The notes under the pieces were generated by a model that had not been told where the DNA came from, did no database searches, and saw only the letters and a list, made by a program, of their open reading frames with translations. DNA of 64,000 nucleotides, taken from positions 18,068,704 through 18,132,703 of the forward strand of contig CM034099.1 in the NCBI GenBank assembly GCA_019914945.1, written 5' to 3'. The position numbers and the translations under genes are program-made. Shown here in pieces: positions 1 to 9,866 of this stretch; the stretch's first letter is position 1; each line of letters opens with the position of its first letter. Origin of the DNA: Typha latifolia (lineage: Eukaryota > Streptophyta > Magnoliopsida > Poales > Typhaceae).

Positions 1-651
1 TTATATTTGGGTATCTGCACTTTTGCAAAAATATCTTTAAAAACAGATATTCTGCACTATGCCCTGCTGTTACTTTAGCAAATCACTGAAGTAACTTATG
101 AATTAGTCAAGGACAGAATATGCCCTTTCCATGGAACCAAATGCATTATATCCCCTGTGAAATATCTTAAACTTTTGTAGTATTTCATTCACATTCCATG
201 ATGGTTAAACTTTAAGCATGTGCCACCATGATAGATACAAAAATGTTGGCAATAACACTAATGAGGAAAGATGTTTGGCAGTTTATGCGTGCAAATGTTA
301 AACTTTGACTTTAGTGGTCTAGATGCAAAATGTGTCACATACTTGCATAACGGTTTTATGGATAAATATAATCATAATGAATGCATGCATGCAATGATTA
401 CATAATTATAGACGAATGCTGTAAAAGAAAAAAAAAACAAATCAGTCAATTCAATCCTTTCTTTACTAAACATTGAACCTATATATAATTGAAGCTTACC
501 TGTCCAACCACTTCCACCTTTTGGTTGCTTCCTTTTCCTTCATGTTTTCTGTATTTGTTGTTACTCGATCCATGCTTTTTATATGTTTATATTTTTGCTT
601 CTTCCTGAACTACAAAAGCATTATCTGAGATGGAATGCGTATATCTTGCAG

Positions 652-1139
652 GGTCATATTAATACTCCTCCTTCTGGTCATAATTTATGTTGTGCTTGCC
701 TTTGTGTGCCATGGTGTCACGCTTCCATCTTGTATCAGGTAGTGCATTTTTATCCTCTCATCCATTCTCTACAGATACTTTTAGGATGAGTTTGCGTAGT
801 CATTTTCGCTTTGACAAAATTGCTGTAATAACTACACTTTTGTTGCGCCTCCCTTTTGGAGACCTGTGATTAATATGTAATTTTATTCAGTCTCATCTTC
901 ACATAAGAAGAAATTTGTAAAAATATGTCCTGTGTTAATAATTTTTGTAGTAAAACTAGTTATCTTTTAATATTTTCCTCTTTTTTTTTCCTTAATCCCT
1001 TTCCGTATAGTGAGTGAGTTCCAGCAGACACAATTTGCCTGAGCAGCTTTACTGTGGTACATTGAAATATTATGAACATGATGAAGAAGGCCAGCATTAT
1101 ATGATATTCCCAGGAACGAGCATAGATAAGCTATGCTGA
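652..1139 (+). CDS. 3' end of an unrecognised protein with a membrane segment (partial)
   Basis: Two exons can be read, 652-738 and 1028-1139, joined in phase. The first encodes a strongly hydrophobic run (VILILLLLVIIYVVLAF), which looks like one transmembrane helix, followed by CHGVTLPSCIR. The second encodes HNLPEQLYCG, then a DEEGQHYMIFPG segment, and ends SIDKLC at a TGA (1137-1139). Support: the acceptor TTGCAG before 652, donor CAG/GTAGTG at 738, tandem acceptor CAGCAG at 1022-1027, and a split AG/A codon that keeps the frame open. The reading frame of the hydrophobic exon differs from the longest open frame there, so it is easily missed. The 5' part lies beyond the left edge or in 1-640, where I could not place another exon. 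I do not recognise the family. The last residues after the helix would form a short hydrophilic tail. Confidence 0.5.
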
Positions 1140-1861
1140 ACTAGTTTTCTGGCTCAGATGATGCATATGCGACCAAAAGTGAGAGCAGGAGACTTTGAAC
1201 AAAGAGAAAGGAGATGAATATTGATATCTATGGCAGAGTGATTTGGTTACCTTATGTGTTTTCTTTTCTTTTAATTTTTTAGAAAAAAAAAAAATAGGAG
1301 AGAAAAAAATAGAGAAACAACGTAAAGTGGGTTATTACTGTAACTCAATAATTGAGTCCTATCAGATAGTCATAAATTCGATCTTCTTATAGATGTCTAC
1401 AGTTGATATTTAATAAATTTTCTATTAGAGTGTTATATATTCATAAATTAAATTTGTTGTGGCTTATTTATTAAGAAGACTGAACTAATTGTCTAATTTA
1501 TATATTAAAAGACCAATTTATTTATCTAAAATATAATTAAAATTAATGATAATGATAATAATAATAATATTGATGATCATTAATGATGATGATGTGCTAA
1601 TTCTCTCTAAATATCAGACCCAGAAAGGCTTTACATTGTAGCATCATCATCATCGATCCAAAGTATCTCATGTTATCCTGCAATTTCTACATAAGCTTTT
1701 TATTGGAAGCTAATTATAAGCTAGAAAAATGTACTAAATATCACTCTTATTACTTATAATAAGAATCAAATTTACAATCTCTGTCACAACCAGTAGTAGA
1801 ACTGGATACCACCGTACCACCAGAATGGTAAATGAAAAAGTTCAACAAAATAAGGGTTAAA

Positions 1862-1908
<47 letters not shown>

Positions 1909-2324
1909 CTGTTCATGTGACTTTGTGTAGGGGTCAATCAGGACAACAAAGTACGGCCCTAATCTAATAAAAGGAGGTCGGCACCTGACCCACTCCTAGC
2001 ATAGGACAGCATATCGACCCCATCACCTCTCATCATTTCCTTTCATGACATCCATCCATGGACGCAAAACACCACAAAAACAAGAACATATCAGTGGCTC
2101 ATCCTCCCACTTCCCTCTGCCATTTCCCTTTACCATTGTTAAAAATGTATAATATACATTATCCATAATATATATTAGAGTACTTCTTTTTTTGTTTTTG
2201 TGTTGAATGTTTATCTTTTGTTTCAATATCATTTAAGTTAATTATTAAACGAATCTAAGTTATCTTCCTGCAAGCAATACTCGTTATAAGCGGCACCTAA
2301 CCCCAAAGGGAAGGAAGGCAAGCC
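1140..2324. other. Intergenic, with (GA)n tract
   Basis: AT-rich spacer between the partial gene and HyPRP-1. It should hold the 3' UTR of the left gene and the promoter of HyPRP-1. A perfect (GA)n microsatellite lies at about 1866-1908, and ATA/ATG trinucleotide runs lie at about 1545-1595. No further gene is seen. Confidence 0.6.
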
Positions 2325-2726
2325 ATGGCTACCAAACCAATTGCAACCCTCTCACTCACTCTCCTCCTCTTCACTCTCTGCAGCACGGCTTCCATCCCAT
2401 TCAACCCCAACACTCCGACGCCTAAAATTCCACGCAGGATTCCCCCGAAGATGCCGCCGCCGAACCCGTTCTGCCCGCGCGACACCGTCAAGTTCGGCGC
2501 GTGTTTAGACTTGCTCGGCGATAAGGGCAGTTTGGTCGTCGGAGTGCCGCTCGGCGGCAAATGCTGCCCGCTTCTCCAAGGCCTGACGGATGCCGAGGCC
2601 GCCGCCTGCCTTTGCACCACCGTCAAGGAGAGCGTTCTAGGGATTACTATCGAGTGGTCGGTGGCTGTCAGCTTGATGGCTAGTGGATGTAAGCAAGAGA
2701 TCCCAGATGGATTCAAGTGTATCTAG
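2325..2726 (+). CDS. Hybrid proline-rich protein (8-cysteine motif, DC2.15-like), HyPRP-1
   Basis: Intronless gene for a 133-aa secreted protein. Residues 1 to about 23 are a hydrophobic signal peptide (LSLTLLLFTLC core). A short proline-rich stretch follows (about 26-48, TPTPKIPRRIPPKMPPP). The C-terminal domain carries the eight-cysteine motif of the LTP/seed-storage/2S-albumin fold in the order C...C...CC...CLC...C...C (FC, GAC, KCCP, ACLC, SGC, FKC). Known HyPRPs act in or at the cell wall or plastid surface and are linked to cell expansion and stress or pathogen responses; the lipid-binding role is inferred from the fold. The proline linker is short compared with HyPRP-2 at 4178-4798. 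The coding region is GC-rich (many GCC/GCG codons) against an AT-rich setting. The start is the only ATG followed by a signal peptide. Confidence 0.9.
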   Translation: MATKPIATLSLTLLLFTLCSTASIPFNPNTPTPKIPRRIPPKMPPPNPFCPRDTVKFGACLDLLGDKGSLVVGVPLGGKCCPLLQGLTDAEAAACLCTTVKESVLGITIEWSVAVSLMASGCKQEIPDGFKCI

Positions 2727-4177
2727 CTAGCTACTACTTTATTCGCCTTTCGAATCACTTGTTCGTTGTTCTCACTTTTAAGTTGTGGGTAGAGTTCGTC
2801 GACTTAGAGGCTCAGTAAGCTGCATGTATGAGTAGATATTGGTGTTCATCTTTGCAATGGAAGTTTTTATTACATTCAGAAATGAACTGAGGCATGCACC
2901 ATTGAGTTCGTACGAACGTATCCGGTTAGAATCCCAGCGGGATCAGTTTAAACTAAGACAAAGTTAATTTTTCACTTCTCTCCAAAAGAAAATTACACGT
3001 AGAAATTAAAGAAATTTGATAACAGTAGATTAGGCAAGGGACAAACAATGTATAAAGTGCATTTGTTTAACATTGATAACATTCGAATAATATTTGAACT
3101 ATATATAGCTCATTTTCACATGTACCCATTTATTTATTTTTTTCATAACTTTTTGACCTTAATTATCTAATATCTTGCACCTAGTCACTAAATGGCCTAA
3201 AGTTTATTATGTTATAATCACATATATATATATATATATATATAGATTAAAGAATAACAAATTAATAATAGCAGAGATATTTCAAAGATTTTACACAGAT
3301 AAGGGGAAAAAATAAATTTAAGCGGTAAAGGTGAAATGAGCACTAGTACAAAGGCGCCCACGTGTAATTATCCGTTAGCTTCTTTCTGAACAAGGAATAT
3401 ATAGAAAACTTAACTGAGATTTATATAATAGTCAATCATTGGCTTCTAGAAAAGCATGCAGCTTGTATCACACATAGAGGCTTGAGATGCTGTGGAGGAT
3501 ATCTGCAACTCTTAGCTTCGGCATGGAGAATCTCATGCGACCGATCGATCATTGGGTTCACGAGTACCGATCGACAGCACTTCTATCAAGTATACTGGCG
3601 AATCTTATGTGCTTTAGTTGGCCCACCTGTTAGGGTTTGAGAGGATTTAATTTGCCAGAGGTTTTATCTCTCTAATTTCAATTGACACAGTGGATATAAT
3701 TTTATACCACGTCTTTGAAAAGATTTCCCACATTATAAGTCCTAATCCTCTGGCGTCACAAGACACGTACAGTTCGTGTTCCTCTTTTAGTTTGTAGTGC
3801 TTCTGTTTAACTTAATTTGGTTCCAACTTGCACTTAATGAGAGGAGATCGAAGATGCACCAGTTGAAGGAATACATAGAAGAGAAGAGAAGAGAAGAATC
3901 CATTGCAACAATATTCAAAACACAACACTTTGAAGCGATTTCCACCAAGGCTTCACAGTTGTACAACAAATTGACAACACGTACACAAGAAATAAACAAG
4001 ATCGATTAGTGACTTGGCATCCTCGATCTCACGTCTCATCACTACTGTGATCGATCACCTCCCTTTTCCCTGCTAACAAAACGAGACAGGCATGATCAGT
4101 TTCATCTGCTATGTAACTTATTTTATCTCGCTTATATTTGTCAAGAAGAGAAGAAACTTACAGAAGCGTGATATGCT
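2727..4177. other. Intergenic between convergent HyPRP genes
   Basis: AT-rich DNA holding the 3' UTRs of both flanking HyPRP genes. It contains an (AT)n run at about 3222-3244. Short open frames on both strands at 3787-4009 overlap one another and match nothing I know. No gene is called. Confidence 0.55.
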
Positions 4178-4798
4178 CTAAGGGCAGGTGTAACCAGGAG
4201 AAACCGGGTTGCCACAAGTGACAAGGAGCTGAAGAGCAATGGGGAGATACACGTTGATATCGAGCAGCTTAGCCTTGATAGTCGTGCACAAGCAAGCGGC
4301 GGCAGCCACGCCGGCAAGGCCGCCGATGAGCGGGCAGCACTGCACCGCAGGATCGCCGACATGTACGGTGTTGCCGAGGATGTCTAAGCACGCGCCGAGC
4401 TTTAGGGCGTCGACAGGGCAGGTCTGTGCCGGTGCAGGCGGTGTCGGGCAACCTGGTGTTCCGGTCGCAGGCGGCGTGCCCCCGCCAATGATCGGTGGCA
4501 TGGTAATCGGGGGGATCGGTGGCATGGTAATCGGGGGGATCGGTGGCATGGTAATCGGGGGGACGGTGATCGGAGGGAGGGTGATCGGTGGTTTGCCGAT
4601 GATTGGTGGGAGGATGGGTGGAATCGTTGGAGTCTTAGGAGCCTTAGGAGTCTTAGGAGGAGTCTTAGGAGTCTTAGGAGGAGTCTTAGGAGTCTTGGGA
4701 GTAGGAGTGTTGCATTCACCACAGGCAAGGGCTACAGGAGTGGAGGAAATGGAGAGCATAAGGAGGAGGAGGATGGCAGAGAGCTTGGAAGAATCCAT
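4178..4798 (-). CDS. Hybrid proline-rich protein with long repetitive linker, HyPRP-2
   Basis: Intronless, 206 aa, on the minus strand. A signal peptide spans about residues 1-25 (AILLLLMLSIS core, then ALACGECNTP). Next is a two-part proline-rich linker: TPPKTPK repeats (about 30-58), then PPITMPPI repeats (about 70-105). The C-terminal eight-cysteine domain is complete (TCPVDALKLGACLDIL, QCCPLIGG, ACLCTTIKAK, VTCGNP, YTCP). The architecture is that of plant 36 kDa-type proline-rich/LTP-like wall proteins. The linker is coded by nearly exact DNA tandem repeats, so its length is likely to vary between alleles. The start is the ATG with a good context at 4796-4798. A TATA-like box lies 59-66 bp upstream. 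Confidence 0.92.
   Translation of the reverse strand: MDSSKLSAILLLLMLSISSTPVALACGECNTPTPKTPKTPPKTPKTPPKTPKAPKTPTIPPILPPIIGKPPITLPPITVPPITMPPIPPITMPPIPPITMPPIIGGGTPPATGTPGCPTPPAPAQTCPVDALKLGACLDILGNTVHVGDPAVQCCPLIGGLAGVAAAACLCTTIKAKLLDINVYLPIALQLLVTCGNPVSPGYTCP
4490..4561 (-). repeat. 3 x 24-bp minisatellite inside HyPRP-2
   Basis: Three head-to-tail 24-bp units (4490-4513, 4514-4537, 4538-4561), each beginning GATCGGTGGCATGG on the plus strand and identical at every base I compared. On the coding strand each unit encodes an eight-residue PPITMPPI-type repeat, so unit gain or loss keeps the frame. Confidence 0.9.
4630..4700 (-). repeat. 21-bp coding repeat inside HyPRP-2
   Basis: About three units built from GTCTTAGGAGGAGTCTTAGG on the plus strand, coding TPPKTPK on the minus strand. 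It lies directly N-terminal to the PPITMPPI block and gives the first part of the proline linker. Confidence 0.8.
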
Positions 4799-4856
4799 GG
4801 CTACTCTTGATTGCAGTATAGTGCATGTATGTAAAAGAATACAAGAAAGTTACGAC

Positions 4857-4864
4857 CTTTATAG
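4857..4864 (-). promoter_or_regulatory. TATA-like box of HyPRP-2
   Basis: CTATAAAG on the minus strand, 59-66 bp upstream of the HyPRP-2 ATG. This leaves room for a short leader of about 30 nt. Assigned from position and sequence only. Confidence 0.5.
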
Positions 4865-7800
4865 AAGGAGTTAAGGAGTACGAAACGTTAGGAAGGAAAT
4901 TAAGTCCCCAAGACAAGGCATGTGAGGGTGCTGACTACTAACAGGGTTTCCTGCTTGACTCTTTCCCTGGCTCTAAAAGATAGAGCCCATCATCGATCTC
5001 TTCTATCTTTGTTCTTGTCTCTGTTCATTATCCTTTCATTCACGTAATTACCTAGCTAAATAGAAGTACAACAATCACCCTAAACCACACGTTCTTAATT
5101 ACATGAGGTGCAATATTAGTTCTCACATATGTTACATTCTTAGTAGACATGAACGAAATGGCCGGCCAAAAATCTATTAAACCAAAGCATTGTTATAACC
5201 CAAACTCCTAATTAATTAATCGATCTCCAAAATTTCGGGAACTACTAACCCTTCTGACGTACCCAATCCTCTGAGACTTTATATATTATAATATTCTCAA
5301 CTAGTTTGACAAGATTCTAAGCGAAGTCAACCGCAATAAATAAATCTTCTGCGGCTAATTAAAATAGTGTAAGAAATTAAACAACACTATATAAATATCG
5401 GTGTGATATATTCTTACGTACTATATATACTCCGCAACACAACAAACTACACCTTGTTATCTTACTTACCCAAGCGCATATACGTACACAAGAAGTAGTT
5501 GTTCTTTTGCATGCCATGCATGACGTTCTCTCACTCGCAAAACAGAAGACATAATGTCAGTCTCAGAGAGAGAGAGAGGGAGAGATAACGATAAAGAAGT
5601 CCAGCTTGGAATCCATGTGAGGTGCCCAATAAAGTAGAGGATTTGGGTGGTATTAGAGGTGGAGAGTTATTGAGAGAATTAGAGGTAGATAGATACGTGC
5701 TGTGTGGGCATATATCAATTTTATATTATACTCGGTCCGTGAGGGAGGATTGTTTTCTAATAAAGCTGGCAAATTGGAGTCATATGAACCCGTGATCACC
5801 TTCCATGATGTGATGACTGCAGAATGCAGATCGATGCCCCTCTCTCTCTCTCTCTCTCTCTCCCTCTCTCCCCCCCCTTTTTTCCCCTCTTTTGTGGGTA
5901 ATTTGAGGATTTAGTTTCTATCGATTTACTCACCATCGCTTGTTAAATTAAAAGAAAAGATTTTAATTAGTTAATTATTCTGAATATCTGGAGTTTAATT
6001 AACCATTATCGAGCCTCATTTAGTTTTCAGTTTATTGATCAATCTGATAATGTTAAGAAATTATTGATGTAGAGAAGAAAACCTATTAAGTTGAATTGAA
6101 CGCTACTGCTTATCTAACCCTAATGGTGCAGTAATTATGATTCAGTAGTACCATCTAACATATTTTGGATCTATTTAGACGATGCTTCCAGCCCATCTGC
6201 CAGATAGATTTAGATTTCTATCATGGGTAAGTACTGCAGATGGAACCAAGTCAATTGGAGTGATCTTTTTTTGCCCAGGCTGGAAGAGCCAGGGGAGAGA
6301 TGGATTAAGATACAGGCCATCTCAAGCCCATAAAACTTTTGGGCCTCAATTAAGATCTCGAAGTAAACAATGTTTCAAATTACGTAGTCCAAAACAAAAA
6401 CCCAGATCGTAAACCTCAATTGGGTGGGCTCATTTAATAAGCTCAAGGGCAAATTCAGTGCAAGATGGCATCGATATGAAGAATACACTCTGCATCCAAT
6501 TTCTGGTAAAAGTTAAAATTTGTAGGGACTGTTATATATGGTTGGTGACATTTATAATTTTTCCTAATGTTAACCTTTTATTCCCATAATTATATCTCTT
6601 AGACCTGTGAACTATTATTCATTTTTCACATATGTCACCTTCTCATTTATGTTTTTGTGACCCATCTAAGTTTCTGTCCATCTCTTATATAGTCAACGAA
6701 TGCCCACCATGCATGGTCTCACCCAGCAAGGCCATGCAAGACGTTTCCAATAGGGATTGGGCTTCCCCTTCTCAAGTAACTGTTGTCAACTTGGAAAACA
6801 AATGCATCATATATCCACGGACTTTCTAGTAAAGAAACAAAAAAAAAAAAAGGATGTGGGATCGATTGAAGATCAACCAAGGCAGCCACTAGAACACTAG
6901 ATATAGTGATGTTGTTGCTTCCTGAATCCTGAGCAACGAACGAACGTCATGCAGACTTGGTTTTGAGCTTTTGTCTACTATTTTAGCTCATGGCGATCCT
7001 TGGATAGATGCTCGGTTGCATGATCTCAGTTTAGACAAGTTAAATATGTAGGTTAGAAACTTAGTAACTATATAGAATGATATATCAAAATATCAATGCA
7101 TGCATGCTGAGGCTTAGCTATGGTAAGATTAAACCAACAGAAGTTTCCTGCAGTATAATTAGCCAACACATGCAGTGTACAGCAGAAACGTACGAGGCCA
7201 CTAACCACATGCTGGACAAAACCTAATCCACTAACACTGCTTGGCATTAGAGTATTATAAACTTATAAAGAGTCTTAGCTAGTGTTTGCCAGCTCTAATT
7301 ACATGTGGGTGGGCAAGTGCTTTTCTTAATCAAATAGCTTAATCCACTGCCAACTCTTAATAAACTTTCTGTCTTCCAAAGTGTGAGCATTCATGTCTCC
7401 ATTAAAGGACAGACTTCGTTTTATCTTTCAACTTGCTTGTCACTCGTTATTCTCTCTCTCTCTCTCTCTTGACAGCCAAGTCGCGAGACATCAAGACTAG
7501 TTTAGAAACGCCAAATCGTATAAATAGATAAAATAAGAACGTGATTTTTTATAATCTTAATTGCGATGGTGCATGATATGTGAGACTACTGTTGTCGGTA
7601 AATGTGTCGATGTTTCATACCCTACCCCATATGACTCTTAACAAAGGGTTACCATATGCAAAATAACCTCAAAAATCTCTGAGTAAATTTCTTTAATATT
7701 AAGTTAAAAGTATAAAGGGATACTAGTCTTAGATACCTAACTTTAAAAAAAAAATAAAAAAAAAGTAACATAATTCTTTATGTGTGAAGTTACTCCTCTA

Positions 7801-8129
7801 TCTTTAGGCAGAAAAGAAAACCTCACTAAGAAAGTATTAGAACAGGTTGGAGGTTAAAATTTTGAGACATATAAATCCTAGTCCAATTAGGTCAAGATAG
7901 ATATGTCTCGAAAAAAATTTCTAACCATTTTTTTTTCTTGGGGAGAGGTGGGGGACTGCTGGAGCACCATGGCACGCCATGTCACGACACGCATAAAACA
8001 TCTAATGACAAGGTGGCCATCCGATTGTTGCCAAATCAAATCCACATAACTCCAACCCTTCCATTCTATTTTATCTTTCATTGCAGGGTTGTTGATAAAT
8101 CAAATCGACAAACCCCACCTTAAATTAAT
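4865..8129. other. Gene-poor intergenic region
   Basis: HyPRP-2 promoter side followed by AT-rich spacer. It holds (GA)n/(CT)n tracts at about 5565-5582, 5838-5862 and 7451-7470, and several short open frames without recognisable domains. I see no gene here. Confidence 0.5.
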
Positions 8130-8740
8130 GCCCTAAGCGTGACCCGATTCGATCCGGTCCGGACCCGAACCCGAACCCGAGGCGGCGCCGCGCCGAGGCG
8201 GGCGGTCTGCCACTCCGGCCCGACAACGCACCGACCCGAATCCGAGAGGGCCGGAGCCGAAACGCTCCACACGATTGGTGGGGCCCATGATTCACATGGG
8301 CGCATGTGTTGTTTATCGATGGGGTGAGGTTGGATCCAACGTGGGGACGATGGCCAGATTCGATTTTTTTTTTTTTTCATTACGTGCTATAAAATTGGGG
8401 GTCTAGAACTAAAATTTTCTTTTTAAAAAAAAAAAAAAGGAGTGATTTGGGGTCAGAGATGTGTCCCCCAACGGGGCTACCGCCACCGTCTGATCCGGGC
8501 CGCCGCGTTGGAGGAATCAAGGCCGTCCATCGGGGCGAGTCCAGGGGTTTCCGAGGCCGGAGGCCTGACACCGTTCTGGCCCCGTCGCGCACGGATTTCC
8601 CGGGGCGAGGAGACCAACCGCGCCTCGAGATGCGTGCAGGTGTGGAATGTGCGCTGCCGAAGGAAAAACATACGCCGATGCCATTTCCTTGTGCCAGCCT
8701 CAAAACACAATTACACAACTCCTCTTTCTCCGAATTAAAC
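8130..8740. other. GC-rich island upstream of MIR396
   Basis: A compositional island about 600 bp long in AT-rich DNA, with CCGAACCCGAACCCGA-type repeats near 8160 and dense CpG at 8460-8640. Open frames overlap on both strands with no recognisable domain, as expected from high GC alone. It ends about 0.35 kb before the TATA box of the MIR396 transcript, so a distal promoter role is possible but not shown. Confidence 0.4.
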
Positions 8741-9086
8741 CGAAAGTAGATTTAATTAATTAATTTATTTATTTATAGCCCTCACCATGTCCACTACCAC
8801 AACCAACAAACCCCTAACATTTAATAATTGCAAAGTGTTGGTAATGCTTCCACTGAGCTAATAAATTATGTGGGTTGATGAGCCCAAAAGTCTTCTTCTG
8901 CCTTCTAAAGATGTCTTTATCGACATTGCTTTATTTTTTTTTTTAAGAAGGGCAAAAAAGAGAAGAAGAGAGAGTGAGAGAGAAAGGAAGGTGTGAGTTC
9001 GTTTCAGGTCTATATTCTTCTCGGGATTGGGTCCTTAAAGTGTCTCACCCAACCCCACGAACCCTTCTCCTCTCCTCCCCCTTTCA

Positions 9087-9096
9087 CTATAAATAG
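9087..9096 (+). promoter_or_regulatory. TATA box of the MIR396 transcript
   Basis: The sequence CTATAAATAG follows a pyrimidine-rich stretch. Transcription would start about 25-35 bp downstream, followed by a CT-rich leader (about 9183-9203) and the miR396 hairpin. Confidence 0.6.
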
Positions 9097-9224
9097 CCCT
9101 TCTATCCTCTCCCTCTCCTATAAGCCCACACAGCCCCCCCCCATTAGGCTTTTTAGCTCATAGCTATACCCTTCTCACCTCCTCACTCTCTCTCTCTCTC
9201 TCTAAAATTCTTGGGTGCTTAAAG

Positions 9225-9325
9225 ATGGCCCTCTTTGTAGTCTTCCACAGCTTTCTTGAACTGCATCTCCTCTCTCAATTGCAGTTCAATAAAGCTGTGG
9301 GAAATCACAGGGAGAGACCAATTGC
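9225..9325 (+). ncRNA. MIR396: MIR396 precursor hairpin
   Basis: The 5' arm at 9243-9263 begins TTCCACAGCTTTCTTG and matches the conserved 21-nt plant miR396 (the form ending in G). The 3' arm at 9284-9304 begins GTTCAATAAAGCTGTGG and is the typical miR396 star. The arms pair along their full length with one internal mismatch and one extra G, and a loop of about 20 nt lies between them. Pairing extends beyond the duplex (CTCTTTGT against ACAGGGAG). Known role: miR396 guides AGO1 cleavage of GROWTH-REGULATING FACTOR mRNAs and so limits cell proliferation in leaves, flowers and roots. A TATA box lies about 150 bp upstream of the mature sequence. A consensus splice donor (AAAG/GTGAGT) at 9330 suggests the primary transcript is spliced. 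An 80-aa open frame over the hairpin is coincidental. Confidence 0.95.
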
Positions 9326-9571
9326 AAAGGTGAGTGTTCTCCGCCACTGGAATAGTTTGCAAGTTTTAGATCCTCCATGGGAGTGTAGAGAATTGTGCAT
9401 GTGGTTTTCAGTAAGTACTTATCTACTATTTGTTGTACAGAGATTCTTGGATGTGTTGTCTTGTTGAATGGTGGGTGCAGGGAGCGAATTATTGGATGTG
9501 GGTGTCCCTTTTTTTTCTTGATGAAAGAAAAGATGCCCTCATCATGCAGCTTAAAATCAGAACCTTTTATG

Positions 9572-9614
9572 CTTCTTCTTCTTCTTCTTCTTCTTCTTCT
9601 TCTTCTTCTTCTTC
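9572..9614 (+). repeat. (CTT)n microsatellite
   Basis: About 14 perfect CTT/TTC units, inside or just after the likely MIR396 primary transcript. Confidence 0.9.
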
Positions 9615-9779
9615 CAAAGCCTAATTATGCTTCTCTTGATACTTTAGAGGCAGATGATGGGAATTTTATTCATGGATATCCCCTTTTAGGCCTGCTTTCA
9701 TTTCATCAGTACTTATGAAGTCATGAAAGATTTCCAAAAGTGGTTATACCATATTACCATGACATACTTCCATTGTTTC

Positions 9780-9786
<7 letters not shown>

Positions 9787-9863
<77 letters not shown>
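9787..9863 (+). repeat. (CT)n microsatellite, about 38 units
   Basis: The longest dinucleotide tract in the window, uninterrupted, followed by a short CTT run and poly-T. Such length implies allelic variation. Confidence 0.95.

Positions 9864-9866
<3 letters not shown>

Noticed and set aside
583..789. 68-aa open frame over the membrane exon
   Set aside because: Wrong frame: only the other frame joins in phase to the coding-like exon at 1028-1139.
2297..2716. 139-aa minus-strand frame antisense to HyPRP-1
   Set aside because: Shadow of the HyPRP coding frame, without signal peptide or known domain.
4239..4874. 211-aa plus-strand frame antisense to HyPRP-2
   Set aside because: It mirrors the Pro/Thr repeats as Gly/Val/Ile repeats; the minus frame has the signal peptide and eight cysteines.
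8120..8749. Several overlapping open frames on both strands
   Set aside because: They come from high GC lowering stop frequency; no domain and no splice context.
9225..9467. 80-aa open frame starting at the ATG at 9225
   Set aside because: It lies on the miR396 hairpin, has no domain, and its codons are explained by the microRNA arms.
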